DNA of 64,000 bases from Sva-07 sp963747375 (GCA_963747375.1 CAVVFL010000034.1:18554-82553); one strand, 5' to 3'; positions 18,422-28,804 are shown, counted from the stretch's first letter. The notes: generated by a model not told the origin, from the letters alone. Numbers and translations: made by a program.

Positions 18422-20489
18422 TCAGGTGTCGGCGGTTGCTGCTTCGGCGGCGTGGCGGACCTTGTCGACGAGATTGGCGGGCACGGGCTGATAGCCGTGG
18501 TGCTCGACCTCGAACGAGCCGCTGCCGCCACTGAGCGAACGCAGGTCGATGGCGTAGCGGATGATCTCGGCGGTGGGCACCAGTGCGTGGATGGTCGTCA
18601 CGCCGTGTCTCGTTGGTCTCGGTGCCGAGTACCTGCGCGCGGCGTGAGTTGAGGTCGCCGAGCGTGTCGCCGTGGTAGGCGGCAGGCACGTGGACGTGGA
18701 TGTCGCTGATCGGTTCGAGCACGTTGACGCCGACCTGGGCGACGGCCTCGCGCAGGGCGAGCGAGCCGGCCATCTTGAAGCTCATCTCCGAGGAGTCGAC
18801 CGAGTGGTACTTGCCGGCCGTGCACACGGCACGGATGTCGACGAGCGGGAAGCCGTCGCGTCCACCCCGTGTCATGGCCTCCTCGACGCCGGCACCCACG
18901 GCGGGGACGAGGTTCTTCGGGATCACGCCGCCGGTCACCTCGCTGCGGAACTCGAAACCGGCGCCGGCCGGGAGAGGCTCGAAACGCACCGTCGCAACGC
19001 CGAACTGGCCGTGGCCGCCACTCTGCTTCTTGTACTTGCCCTCCACCTCGACCGGTGCAGCGAGGGTCGCCTGGTAGGCGACACGGACGTCGTCGACGAC
19101 GAGTTCCACGCCGGCGCGCTCGATGCGTGACAGCGCGACGCGTACGTGGGTCTCGCCGCCACCGCTGAGCACGGTCTGGCCCGTCGAGCTCTCGTGGTGA
19201 ACGGCGAGGGTGGGGTCCTCGAGGACGAGTCGGTGCAGCGTGGTGGCCAGCCGGTCCTCGTCGGATTGCTTGGCCGCGGCGATCGCCACGCCGTACACGG
19301 GGCGCGGGAGTGCCGGGATGGGCACGGTGACGGGGGTGCCGTCGGGGGCGAGCGTGTCGCCGGTGTGGGTGTCGTTGAGCTTGGTGACCGCGACGATGTC
19401 GCCGGCACCGACCGTTCCGACGTAGGTCTGTGCACTGCCCGTCAGCGAGATCAGGTTGTGCAGTCGCGCCTTCGCGCCCGAGCGCGAGTTGACGAGGATG
19501 TCGTCGGAGCGGATCGTTCCGGAGAGGACCTTCAGGATGGAGATCTGCCCGAGGAATTCGTCGATGACCGTCTTGAACACGAACGCGAGTGGCGGCCCGT
19601 CGGGGTCGGGTGCGATGTCGACGGTCCCGCCGGCAGCCTCCGCGACGGTGGGGCCACGGTCGCCGGGTGCCGGGCCGACGCGACAGATGAAGTCGGCGAG
19701 CTGGTCGGCGCCGATCGGGGTGGTGGCCGATCCGCAGAGCACGGGGAAGGCGAGTGCCCGGTCGACGGCGTCGTGGAGCAGCTGTTCGAGTTGCTCGGGC
19801 GACGGTTCGGTGCCCGAGAGGTACTCCTCGAGGAGGCCGTCGTCGAGTTCGATCACGTCTTCGACGAGGTGTTCGTGTTCGACGCGTTCGGTCTCGGCGA
19901 GTTCGGCGGGGATGTCGGTGGGCTCGGCGTTGCCGGTGTCGTAGACGAAGGCGTGGTGGGTGAGCAGGTCGGCGACACCGTGGAAGCTCGACTCCTCGCC
20001 GATCGGCAACTCGGTGGGGTCGGCGTGGGAACCGAACACCTCGCGGACCTGCGCGAGTGTGCGGTCGAACGACGAGCGTTCACGGTCGAGCTTGTTGACG
20101 AAGACGAGCCGCGGGATGCCGAGTTCGGATGCGTGGTGCCACAGCACGACGTCCTGCGACTGCACGCCGGCGACGCCGTCGATGACGAAGATGGCGAGGT
20201 CGGCTGCCGCGAGTCCGAGAAGTGCCTCACCGCGGAAGTCGGCGTAGCCGGGTGTGTCGATGAGGTTGATGCGGTGGTCGTTCCAGTCGAAGCACGCGAC
20301 GGCCAGTTCGATCGACTGTTGACGTTCGCGTTCATCGGGGTCGTGGTCCATCACCGTCGTCCCCTTCTCGACTGTTCCCGGCCGGGCGATGGCGCCGGCT
20401 CGGAAGAGCAGCGCCTCCGCGAGGCTCGTCTTGCCGCTCGCGTTGTGACCGACGAGCACAACGTTCCTGATCTGTTGCGTGGACCGCAT
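18422..20489 (-). CDS. Elongation factor G-like GTPase (EF-G2 type), one frameshift
   Basis: A translational GTPase of about 690 residues. G1 is VLVGHNASGKTSL (residues 9-21), G3 is LIDTPGYADF and G4 is FVNKLDRE; the later EF-G domains include HVRVALSRIERAGVE, EVEGKYKKQSGGHGQF and VGVNVLEPISDIHVHVP. A frame change near 18605 separates QVLGTETNE from the last 57 residues, which end EAATADT. The start is ATG 20489 with AAAGGGG before it. G1 has NASGKTS where canonical EF-G has HxDxGKTT, as in the actinobacterial EF-G-like paralogues, whose role is not settled. It is not the main fusA. Confidence 0.88.
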
Positions 20490-20577
20490 GGGCACCCCTT
20501 TCGTGCCTGCACAGTCTCCACCGCGCTGCCATCACGTCGCAACGGACCAAGGGCCCGTTCCGCGGTGAGCGGACGGG

Positions 20578-21483
20578 TCAGGGTGCGAGCGCGCCGTCGA
20601 ACGTGCGGCACTCCTCGGGGTCGCCGCTGACGAATCCGGTGTCGAACCACTCCCGCCGCTGCTCCGCGCTGCCGTGGGTGAAGCTCTCCGGATTCACGTC
20701 CTGGCCGGCGGCCTCCATGATCCGGTCGTCGCCGACGGCCTCGGCGGCGCCGAGCGCTTCGTCGACCTCGCCCTCCCGGTCGAACAGGCCACGCTCGGCG
20801 ACCGATGATGCCCAGGCTCCGGCGAAGCAGTCGGCTTGCAGCTCCATCGCGACACTGAACTCGTTGGCGGAGCCGGGGAACTGCTGCTGGAGGCCGCGGA
20901 CGCGGTCGCTGATGCCGGTGACGTTCTGGACGTGGTGGCCGTACTCGTGGGCGACGATGTACTGCGCGGCGAGGTCGCCGGTGGCGCCGAACTCGTCCTG
21001 GAGCTGCTGGAGGAAGTCGAGGTCGAAGTACACGAGCTGGTCGACGGGGCAGTAGAAGGGCCCGGTCTGCGCCGATGCGCCGCCACAGCCGGTTTGGGTG
21101 GCGCCGGAGAAGAACACGGTGTCGGTGCCCGAGAACGCGCCTTGGAACGACACCGGATACTGGCCCTCCCAGTAGATCGAGACGTCGTCGACGGCGCCGC
21201 ACACGACCTGTTCGATCTCGGTCCGGCAGTCGGTCGAGCCCGACGAGTCGTCGACGGCCGGATCGGATCCGCCGGAGCCGAGTACCTGCGGGAGGATGAT
21301 GATCGCCGCAAGGATGATCAACCCGAGGATGCCGCCGCCGGCGCCGAGCGGGATGCCGCCCCCCGACCCGCCACGCCCGAGGCCACCTCCGCCCCCGCCG
21401 AACGGGAAGCTCCGGCCGGTGCCGCTCGAGGCGCCGCGCCGGTCGCGCACTCGGCTGGAGCTGCTCGATCGGATCTTCGTCAT
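20578..21483 (-). CDS. Neutral zinc metallopeptidase, YpfJ family
   Basis: A protein of 301 residues. A basic, Gly/Ser-rich cytosolic leader is followed by one membrane segment (GILGLIILAAIIILPQVLG, about residues 50-70), which would anchor the catalytic part outside. The peptidase motif is VAHEYGHHVQNVTG (HExxH), with a downstream Glu in ELQADCFAGAWA. This is the YpfJ/putative neutral zinc metallopeptidase family, whose substrate is unknown. The ATG at 21483 is chosen, the first codon before the basic leader MTKIRSSSSSRVRDRR. It is divergent from the gene at 21575. Confidence 0.9.
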   Translation of the reverse strand: MTKIRSSSSSRVRDRRGASSGTGRSFPFGGGGGGLGRGGSGGGIPLGAGGGILGLIILAAIIILPQVLGSGGSDPAVDDSSGSTDCRTEIEQVVCGAVDDVSIYWEGQYPVSFQGAFSGTDTVFFSGATQTGCGGASAQTGPFYCPVDQLVYFDLDFLQQLQDEFGATGDLAAQYIVAHEYGHHVQNVTGISDRVRGLQQQFPGSANEFSVAMELQADCFAGAWASSVAERGLFDREGEVDEALGAAEAVGDDRIMEAAGQDVNPESFTHGSAEQRREWFDTGFVSGDPEECRTFDGALAP

Positions 21484-21574
21484 GCCCGAGTTTTCCACAG
21501 CGGTCCGGTGGCCAAACCAGGCTCGAACGGGCGGGCGATTCGACCCCGGACTCTCCGAGCGGGGATCATGGGGC

Positions 21575-22534
21575 ATGGCTCACGAGGATCGGCACGATCG
21601 GGATCGCTGGATTGCGTCCGGGTTGCCCGACGCGGTCGTGACGATCATGTTCCGCGACGGCACCCTGCCACCACCGCACGCGTCGCGCTGGTACGACTCG
21701 TCGCTGACCACCGCCGAGATCACCGAGTTCCGGCGCGCCGGTCGCCCGGCTCCCGATGAGGCCTTCACCGCATCGCTCGAAGTGCGCGGTCTGCCGACCG
21801 ACCCCTCGTTCATCGCCACGTGGCAGGGCTTCGATGCCGACCGGATTCTCGCCGCGATCGACCGCGGGTTCAGTTCCGCCGAGCGGCTCGGGCCGTGGGT
21901 CGCGACCGACGCGGACATCACCGAGGTCGAGCAGCTCGCCGCCATCGAGTCCTTCGACGGCGCCGACCCCGGCGAGGCGTTGGCGCAGCTGCGGTCGGGG
22001 CGGACACCGGAGGAGATCGCGTTCGCGCTCGAGTCGGGCCTGAAGCCGAAGAAGTCGAAGGCGTGGATGAGTCGCGGGCTGTCGTCGGCGGCGGCCAGGG
22101 CGTGGTCGGCGGCCGGGTTCTCGGCGTCGAAGACGGCGCAGTGGATCGAGGTCACCGACGACCCGGAGGTCGCCCGCCTGCTGCGGAAACTCGGCTTCGA
22201 CGTCGACACCGCCCGTGAGCAGCGACCGGAGGGTGGCTGGACGACGCACGTCGTGCGGCGTCAGGTGGCGGTTGCGGCCGGGGCGCCCGACGATGCCGCC
22301 GACGAATGGGCGTCGACGTCGCTGCCGGACCGCAAGTTGGCGGTGTGGGTGGGCGCCGGTGTCCGTCCCGCCGACGCGGCGCGGTGGCGTGACCTCGACT
22401 TCGGCCCCGACGAGGCCGGCGGTTGGGCGTCCCGGGGCTTCCCGCCCGAGGAGGCGGCCGACTGGCGTCGCACGGGCGTCGACCCGGAGATCGCGGCGCG
22501 TCGTCGTGATGCCGGCGTGCGCCCGCCCGCGTGA
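21575..22534 (+). CDS. Hypothetical protein with short W-containing helical repeats
   Basis: An intact 319-residue protein without a signal or membrane segment. The N-terminal third (LTTAEITEFRRAGRPAPDEA) has a weak repeat, and the last two thirds contain imperfect 10-14-residue units of the form A-x2-W-x3-G-[FV]-x-P-x2-A, for example AAARAWSAAGF, DAARWRDLDFGPDEA, GGWASRGFPPEEA and ADWRRTGVDPEIAA. It may form an alpha-solenoid or short helical hairpin array. I do not recognise a named family. Neighbouring genes give no clue. Confidence 0.65.
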   Translation: MAHEDRHDRDRWIASGLPDAVVTIMFRDGTLPPPHASRWYDSSLTTAEITEFRRAGRPAPDEAFTASLEVRGLPTDPSFIATWQGFDADRILAAIDRGFSSAERLGPWVATDADITEVEQLAAIESFDGADPGEALAQLRSGRTPEEIAFALESGLKPKKSKAWMSRGLSSAAARAWSAAGFSASKTAQWIEVTDDPEVARLLRKLGFDVDTAREQRPEGGWTTHVVRRQVAVAAGAPDDAADEWASTSLPDRKLAVWVGAGVRPADAARWRDLDFGPDEAGGWASRGFPPEEAADWRRTGVDPEIAARRRDAGVRPPA

Positions 22535-22547
22535 CAGTCTCGGATCC

Positions 22548-23397
22548 ATGTGGACGATCGGAGAGGTGCGCGTCACCGAGATTGCGGAGTTGACGACGAC
22601 ATCGGCCGCGCACTGGTTGCTGCCCGATGCGACCGCGGATCGGATCCGGGAGACTCGGGTGGATGGTCCCCGACTACGCGACGGCGGAGGGCAAGGTCCA
22701 CATGACGATCCGGGCACTCGTCGTCGAGAGCGAGGGCCGGCGCATCCTGGTCGACACCTGCCTCGGCAACGACAAGCAGCGGCCGGTCGAGTCGTGGAGC
22801 ATGCGCTCGGGCCCGTTCCTCGACGACCTGACCGCGGCCGGCTTTCCGCCGGAGTCGATCGACACCGTGCTGTGCACGCATCTCCACGTCGACCACGTCG
22901 GGTGGAACACCCGGCTCGTCGACGGCGCGTGGGTGCCCACGTTCCCGAATGCCCGCTACCTCTTCGCCGACGTCGAGTGGGAGCACTGGCAACGCGACGA
23001 CTCGGGGATGGATCAGGTGCTCCGTGCCGATTCGATCCAGCCGGTGATCGACGCCGGCCTCGTCGATCTGATCAGCACCGATGAGCGGCTCACCGCGCAC
23101 GTGTCGCTGACGCCGACCCCCGGTCACACGCCCGGTCATGTCAGCGTGCTGATCGAGAGCAGTGGCGAACGCGCGGTCATCACCGGCGATCTCTCGCACA
23201 TGGTCTGCCAGGCGGCGCACCCGGAGTGGGGGAGCCCGTTCGATGTCGACCCCGGCCGGGCCGAAGCGACGCGCCGGGCCTTCTTCAGCGGGCGCGCCGA
23301 CACCGACGAGTTGGTGCTCGGGACGCACTGGGAGCCCTGCGCCGGCTACGTCAAGTCCGACGGCGACGTGTGGCGCGTCGAGCCGGCTCGTCACTGA
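22548..23397 (+). CDS. MBL-fold metallo-hydrolase, one frameshift
   Basis: ATG 22548 begins MWTIGEVRVTEIAELTTTSA; a frame change near 22650 leads to LGWMVPDYATAEGKVHMTIR. The metallo-beta-lactamase motif THLHVDHVGWN (HxHxDH) is followed by TPTPGHTPGHVSV and ITGDLSHM, supplying the other metal ligands, and a late His in LGTHWEPCAGYV. This resembles the MBL group that includes N-acyl homoserine lactonase-like enzymes of about 280 residues; the substrate is not predicted. It converges on the next gene with a 7-bp overlap. Confidence 0.85.
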
Positions 23398-24551
23398 GCC
23401 GTGGTGTCGAGTGCTCCGTAGAGGGCGTCGATCAGTGCCCGGTTCCGGGTGCTCTGCCATCGCGGGATGACGTGGTTCATCACGTACCCGAAGGCGATGC
23501 CGGCGTCGGGGTCGGCGAAGCCGAGCGCACCACCGGTGCCGAAGTGTCCGAAGCTGCGGGGGTTGGGTCCGAGGGGTCGTCGGGGCGTCGTCGGGACGAA
23601 CCCCAGACCGAACGTGACGTCGTCGCCGAGGATCGGACACATGCCGCTGGACTGTGGTTGCGTGGCGATGTCCAGCAGATCCGGCGACAGGAGTCGGTCG
23701 GCCTGCAGGAGCGCCGAATAGAACGTCGCCAGCCCGTGGGCGGTGCCGTGCCCGTTCGTCGACGGCACCTGGGCGGACCGCCAGCGCGCCGTGTTGACCA
23801 ACCCGATCGACGAGTACCCGGGCGGGTTGAAGTGGGCGAGCACGTTCATCAACGCGTCGCCGTCGAGCGTCGACGTGTCGATGGCGTTGGGGTCGATCTG
23901 GCTGCTGGGCTCCCAGATCACGTCCGCACAACGCGGGTGGAGATCGTCGGGCACACCGATCCAGATGTCGGCGTCGATCTCGTCGGTGACTCGCCGCAGT
24001 GCGGTTCCGGGCATCTCTCCGGTCGCCCGTCGGATGATCTCGCCGGTCAGATGCCCGTAGGTGTTCGTGTGGTAGGCGTGCCGGGTGTCGATCGGCCACC
24101 ACGTCTCCGTCGCCGCCAGTGCGTCGGCCATCAGCGGCCAGTCGAACAGGTCGTCGTCGGTCAGCCGCTGCCTGATCGCCGGCACTCCCGCTCGGTGGCA
24201 CAGCGCCTGGCGGACGGTCACGTCGTGTTTGCCGCCGGTGGCGAACTCGGGCCAGATCTCGGCGATCGGGGTGTCGAGGGCGATGATGCCGCGGTCGACG
24301 AGCTGGAGCACGAGCGTTGCCACGATCGCTTTGCCGACGGAGTAGAAGTTCACGAGCGTGTCGTGGGTCCACGGGCGGGTCCGATCCTCGTCGGCCCAGC
24401 CGCCGCACAGGTCGACGACCACCTCGCCATCACGAACGACGCAGAGCGCCGCGCCGACCTCGCCGCGCTCGACGAAGTTCTGCCGGAAGGCGTCGCGGAC
24501 GGCGACGAGATCGTCGTCGCACTGGCCGGAGATGATCGGTTCGAACGTCAT
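23391..24551 (-). CDS. Serine hydrolase of the class C beta-lactamase fold
   Basis: An intact 386-residue protein. Catalytic elements: VNFYSVGKAIVATLVLQLVD with SVGK (SxxK), AYHTNTYGHLTGEIIRR with a Y-x-x-N-x-Y arrangement, and the C-terminal SFGHFGTGGALGFADPDAG. This is the EstB/beta-lactamase family esterase group. No signal peptide is visible. It is one of five genes of this fold in the first 27 kb, but its sequence is closer to the EstB type than to the tandem pair at 8-10 kb. The start is the ATG at 24551. Confidence 0.9.
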   Translation of the reverse strand: MTFEPIISGQCDDDLVAVRDAFRQNFVERGEVGAALCVVRDGEVVVDLCGGWADEDRTRPWTHDTLVNFYSVGKAIVATLVLQLVDRGIIALDTPIAEIWPEFATGGKHDVTVRQALCHRAGVPAIRQRLTDDDLFDWPLMADALAATETWWPIDTRHAYHTNTYGHLTGEIIRRATGEMPGTALRRVTDEIDADIWIGVPDDLHPRCADVIWEPSSQIDPNAIDTSTLDGDALMNVLAHFNPPGYSSIGLVNTARWRSAQVPSTNGHGTAHGLATFYSALLQADRLLSPDLLDIATQPQSSGMCPILGDDVTFGLGFVPTTPRRPLGPNPRSFGHFGTGGALGFADPDAGIAFGYVMNHVIPRWQSTRNRALIDALYGALDTTAQ

Positions 24552-24596
24552 GATGGCTTCGGTGTCGGCTGGGGAACCATGAGGATGGACTGCGGA

Positions 24597-25359
24597 TCAC
24601 TCGCCTGAGCGGCGGAGCACGAAGACGAACTCGGTCGCATCAGGTGATGCGCTCGAGCCGTCGACGGCGAGGACCGCCTCGACGCGGAGCCCTGCATCGA
24701 CTGCCAGGTTGCTGAAGCCGGACTGCGTGTGCCAGTGCAGCACCCATGGCTGTTCGACCGCCTGGTGGTCATCGCCGTCGACGATTTCGTAGAGCAGGAC
24801 GGTGGTCTGATGCCGGGTCGCTTCGTTGCGGTCGGTCGCGGTGGCGGTCACCCGCAGGAGACGACCGCGTTCGTCGATGTGCTCGCGTGCCACTCCGAGG
24901 TGCTTGGCGCTCACCGGGTGCGGGATGAAGAGTGGGATCAGCGCGGCGCCGGCCGGGTCGAGGTGGTCGCGGATGCGCTCGAGCGCCTGAACCGCGGTGG
25001 CATCGTCGGCGATGAGGTTGAAGGTCGGCCCAGCCAGAAAGATCGATCGGTAGGTCGTGGCGAGGTCCATCTGCTCGATGGTCGAATGATGGACGGTGAC
25101 CTCGACGCCCTGCTCGGTGGCGGTTCGCCGCAACTTCGACAGCATGTCGGCCGACGAGTCCAGGCCTTCGACGTCGAGCCCGGTGGCCCGCAGCGACAGC
25201 AACGGATCACCGTCGCCACAACCAAGCTCCAGCGCCGGCTCGCCCCAGGTGCGGATGAAGGTCGCGTACGTACGCCGGATCGGGTACCGAGCCTCTGAGC
25301 GGGCCGTACACGTCGACGACGATCCCGGTGTAGAAGTCTGCGGGGTCGACGTCGTTCAT
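24597..25359 (-). CDS. Class I SAM-dependent methyltransferase, copy A of a duplicated gene
   Basis: ATG 25359 begins MNDVDPADFYTGIVVDVYGP; frame changes between about 25225 and 25295 restore LELGCGDGD (motif I, SAM-binding) and lead into GLDVEGLDSSADMLSKLRR. The rest is intact to FVFVLRRSGE. A close paralogue lies at 54460-55218: over the stretch after motif I about 75 of 91 residues agree by eye. The methyl acceptor is unknown. It is followed on the same strand, 74 bp upstream, by an enoyl-CoA hydratase whose 3' end is also duplicated elsewhere in the window. Confidence 0.85.
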
Positions 25360-25433
25360 CGAGACAGTCTTGCCGCTGTGAGGAACGGTGGGCGGCAACG
25401 TGACCGCCACGCTCAGCGCCGATGTCGCCTCGT

Positions 25434-26225
25434 CTACGACGGCTGGTTGAAGACCGGTCGCCGCTTCTCGAGGAACGCCCTGATGCCTTCGGCGGCGTCG
25501 GGGGTGCCCAGGGTGGCGTGGACGCCGGCGCGTTCGGCGGCGAGCAGTTCGTCGAGGGTCTTGTCCTCGCTGTCGTGCAACGAGTCGAGCATCGCCTTCA
25601 CGGCGAGGCGGGGCTGTGCTGCCAGTTCGACGGCCAGTGCGATCGCCCGATCCTTGAGTTCGGCGAGCGGCCACACCTCGTGGGCGAGCCCGATCGCCAG
25701 CGCCTCGGGGCCGGAGATCTTCTTCGCTCGCAGGATCATGTCGAGGGCATGGTTGCGGCCGACGCACTTGGCGAGGCGGGCCGATCCACCCCACGCCGGC
25801 GTGGTGCCGAGGTCCATCTCGGGCAGGCCGATCTGGGCGCCCTCGGCGGCTGCCAGGCGGAACGTGCAGCCGAGTGGGACCTCGAGGCCGCCGCCGAGGC
25901 AGTAGCCGAACAGTGTCGCCACCGACGGTTTGCCCATGGTCTCGATGCGCGAGATCAGACGGAGGCGTTGGTCGAAGAAGGCGTCGATGCCACGGTCGCT
26001 CATGGCGCCGCCGAGTTCCTTGAGGTTCATGCCCACCGAGAAGTTGGTGGTGCCCTCGGCGGTGATCACGAACGCACGGACCGTGTCGTCGGCGGCGATG
26101 TCGTCGATCACGTCGTCGAGCAGGTCGACGTAGGCGACCGACATGCGGTTCAGTGGGTCGTCGTTGGTCGAGATGACCGCGACGCCGTCATCTCGCTTGG
26201 TGACGAGCAGGGGTTCGGATGACAT
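25434..26225 (-). CDS. Enoyl-CoA hydratase/isomerase family protein
   Basis: An intact 263-residue crotonase-fold protein. The oxyanion-hole segments are NFSVGMNLKELGGAM and MGKPSVATLFGYCLGGGLEV. One catalytic Glu position is seen in AAEGAQIGLPEMDLG; the segment GTTPAWGGSARLAKCVG follows. It may hydrate enoyl-CoA or isomerise, and residue-level assignment is not safe. The C-terminal end FLEKRRPVFNQPS is repeated in a remnant at 52447-52527. It lies in a same-strand row with the methyltransferase and a serine hydrolase. Confidence 0.9.
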   Translation of the reverse strand: MSSEPLLVTKRDDGVAVISTNDDPLNRMSVAYVDLLDDVIDDIAADDTVRAFVITAEGTTNFSVGMNLKELGGAMSDRGIDAFFDQRLRLISRIETMGKPSVATLFGYCLGGGLEVPLGCTFRLAAAEGAQIGLPEMDLGTTPAWGGSARLAKCVGRNHALDMILRAKKISGPEALAIGLAHEVWPLAELKDRAIALAVELAAQPRLAVKAMLDSLHDSEDKTLDELLAAERAGVHATLGTPDAAEGIRAFLEKRRPVFNQPS

Positions 26226-26246
26226 GGTGCTCCTCGTGTGTGCTGG

Positions 26247-27190
26247 TCAGGTCAGGTTGGTCAGGTCGAGTCGGCGCCACAGCTCGACGTCGATCGAGCG
26301 TGGTCGCTCGCCGTCGACGAAGGTGGGTCCGCCGAGTCGCACCACCACCGCTCGATGGCTGGGTATGACGTAGAGGCGATTGTCGCCGAAACCGATGCCG
26401 CCGTAGGTGTCGATCGGCGCATCGGGTGCGATCCGTCGGTCGATCGGGATGCCTCCGAGCGGCTTTCGGGGATCGACGTCTCGTCGGGGCGATGGCCGAG
26501 GACGATCGCCCGGGGTGCGGAGAAGTCCCACCAGAAGAGGCCCCACGAGGGGTTGAGGTCCTGCGAGGTGCGCGTCGCCTCGGCGAGGAGGTGTGGGTCG
26601 GCGGCGACCGCTTCCCCGTGATCGAGCATCGCCTCGCCGAAGCGGACGAGGTCGCGGGCGCTCGTGTGGAGCGCCGAGACGGGCCAGTCACCCGACAGGA
26701 CGTCACCGTCGCGGTCACGCCATGTCGAGTCGTCCATGCCGAGCGGGCCGAAGACCAACTCGTCGCACAGCTCCTGGGTGGTCTGGCCCGTCAGCTCGAC
26801 CAGGGCCTTCTTCACGAGGTGGTAGGCGTGATTGTTGTAGGTCCAGACACGTCCGGGCTCGGTGTCGAAGGTCAGGTCCTCGAAGAGGCCGGTGGTCATC
26901 GACATGACGTGGCGAAGCGTCACGACCTGTTCCTGAGCGGCGGTCGCCCGCGTCCAGCCGCGGCCGAGCCACGTCGTCATCGGGTGATCGATGTTGATCT
27001 CGCCGCGCCGGGCCAGTACCGCGATCGTCAGGCAGATCACGTTCTTCTGGATCGATCCGACGTCGGTCGTGTCACCTGGGCGGGCGTCGCCGAAGCATCG
27101 TTCGATCGTTCCGACGCCGTCGACCGACACCCACAGCTGGGTGGTCGCGTGTGCTTCGCACCACGCATCGAGGTCGAACGGTTCGGTCAC
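26247..27190 (-). CDS. Serine hydrolase of the beta-lactamase fold, one frameshift
   Basis: The ATG at 27190 begins MTEPFDLDAWCEAHATTQLW. GSIQKNVICLTIAVLARRGE carries the SxxK motif (SIQK), WTYNNHAYHLVKKALVELTG the YxN motif, and FGPLGMDDSTW the usual downstream helix. A frame change near 26450 leads to IAPDAPIDTYGGIGFGDNRL and the C-terminal end LWRRLDLTNLT. About 314 residues. It lies 6 bp downstream of an SDR gene (start-to-stop gap) and may be in one transcription unit with it. Confidence 0.82.
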
Positions 27191-27196
27191 GAGCGT

Positions 27197-27952
27197 TCAC
27201 TCGTCGCCGCGTCGCCAGCCGACCTCGGCTCGCTCGGCCTTGAGGCGTTCGGCGTTCGCCGGGTCGAACATGGTGTAGGGCTCGCCCCGGTAGAACACCG
27301 TGCCGGTCGGCCCATCGGCGGGCAGGGTGGCCACCACTCGCGCGCTCGGGTACACGTCGGCGGGGTCCTGCATGCCGGGCATGTCACGACCCCAGATCGC
27401 GGTGTTCGTCATCCCGGGGAACAACATGTTGACGAGGACGCCCGAGCCGGCGGTCTCTGCTGCCGCACTCCGGCTGACCACCCAGATGCCCGCCTTCGCC
27501 GCGCCGTACGCGGAGTTGTTGCCGGCCGGGCTCTCGGCGGCCCGCGAGATGACGTTCACGATGCGGCCGTATCCCTGCTCGCGCATGATCGGGATCGCCG
27601 CCCGCATGCCGTAGATGCAGCCGAAGAGGTGGACGGCGAGCATGTGCTCGAATTCCCCGGGCGCGAAGTCTTCGACCGCCGTTCGGTTGCCCATGCCGGC
27701 GTTGTTGAACAAGACGTCGACGCGGCCGGTGCGTTCGAGCGCGACGTCGATCACGCCACGCACCGCAGCGTCGTCGCTGACGTCGGCGACGCGGGTGTGG
27801 ATGCCCTGCTCGGCGAGCGCGGCGAGCCCGGCTTCGTCGATGTCGCAGCCCACGACCTCGGCTCCGTCGGCGCGGAATCCCTCGGCGAACGCGCGCCCGA
27901 TGCCACTCGCTGCCCCGGTGATCACGACCGTGCGGCCGTCGAGACCTTCCAT
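27197..27952 (-). CDS. Short-chain dehydrogenase/reductase
   Basis: An intact classical SDR of 251 residues: TGAASGIGRAFAEGFRADGA (TGxxxGIG), CDIDEAG for NAD preference, VLFNNAGMG, a Ser in NVISRAAES, and AYGAAKAGIWV (YxxxK). The C-terminus ends RAEVGWRRGDE. GAGGGGC precedes the ATG at 27952; an upstream in-frame ATG (28033) would overlap the divergent promoter region. Acidic Asp after the second strand suggests NAD(H) rather than NADP(H). The substrate is unknown. Confidence 0.9.
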   Translation of the reverse strand: MEGLDGRTVVITGAASGIGRAFAEGFRADGAEVVGCDIDEAGLAALAEQGIHTRVADVSDDAAVRGVIDVALERTGRVDVLFNNAGMGNRTAVEDFAPGEFEHMLAVHLFGCIYGMRAAIPIMREQGYGRIVNVISRAAESPAGNNSAYGAAKAGIWVVSRSAAAETAGSGVLVNMLFPGMTNTAIWGRDMPGMQDPADVYPSARVVATLPADGPTGTVFYRGEPYTMFDPANAERLKAERAEVGWRRGDE

Positions 27953-28058
27953 CGTTGCCCCTCTTCGCCCCTCTTCGCCCCGTGTTCGATGGTCAGTCTT
28001 GCAGTCGCTTCGGCGCGCGCTACGACCCGCCACTGGTGGAGGCTGTCATGATCGGGCG

Positions 28059-28792
28059 ATGACGACGCTTCGAGTGATGGCCGACGACGTCGAGTTGCAC
28101 GTGGAGGTCGACGGTGAGGGACCGGCGCTGATGCTGGTGAACGGTGCCGCCCTGACGACGCGGCAGTGGGACGGGGTGATCGAACGGTTGGCGGCGGAGC
28201 ACACGGTCGTGCGCCACGACGTGCGCGGCACCGGATCCAGTTCGCCGGGGCCACAGGGCGGCTACACGTTCGAGCAGTACGCGCTCGACATCGTCGCCAT
28301 CGCCGACAGCCTCGGGCTGGACGGGTTCGACCTGTGGGGACTGGCGTGGGGGGCACGTGTCGCGCTCGGTGACGGCTGCACAGCACGCCGATCGCGTGCG
28401 GCGCCTCGTGCTGACCGACTTCTCGATCGATCCCGCCGACCTCGACGCGCAGAAGCGCGGAGCGTCGGAGGCGAAAGAGGCCCGAGCCGCCGCGGCGATC
28501 GTCGATCCACCGATCCCGCAGGGTGTGCGCGATCACCGCGATCCGGAGGCGATGCGCGCGGCCATGGCGGCGACCCTGTTGCACTCCGATCTGCTGCCGT
28601 TCGTCGAGCAGGTCGAAGCGCCGACGTTGATCGCGACCGGCGACCACGACCCGAATCTCACGTCGAGCCGCCGAGCCCTTCCCAGCGTTCGCGACCGCTC
28701 GGTTGGTCGAACTCGAACTCACCGGCCACGGTTCGGTCCTGTATCGCCCCGACGTGGTGACCGACGTGGTCCTCGGCTTCCTCGACGAGTGA
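28059..28792 (+). CDS. Alpha/beta hydrolase, two frameshifts, nucleophile elbow without serine
   Basis: ATG 28059 begins MTTLRVMADDVELHVEVDGE. NGAALTTRQWDGVIERLAAE and HDVRGTGSSSPG are typical, but the nucleophile elbow reads GLAWGARV, with Ala where the catalytic Ser belongs. Frame changes near 28370 and 28675 connect DRVRRLVLTDFSIDPADL, ATGDHDPN and LTGHGSVLYRPDVV, the last two holding candidate acid and His residues. About 244 residues. If the Ala is real, this is a non-catalytic or altered member; a single T-to-G base error (TCG to GCG) would also explain it. Confidence 0.72.
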
Positions 28793-28804
28793 ACGACCCG
28801 GCGT

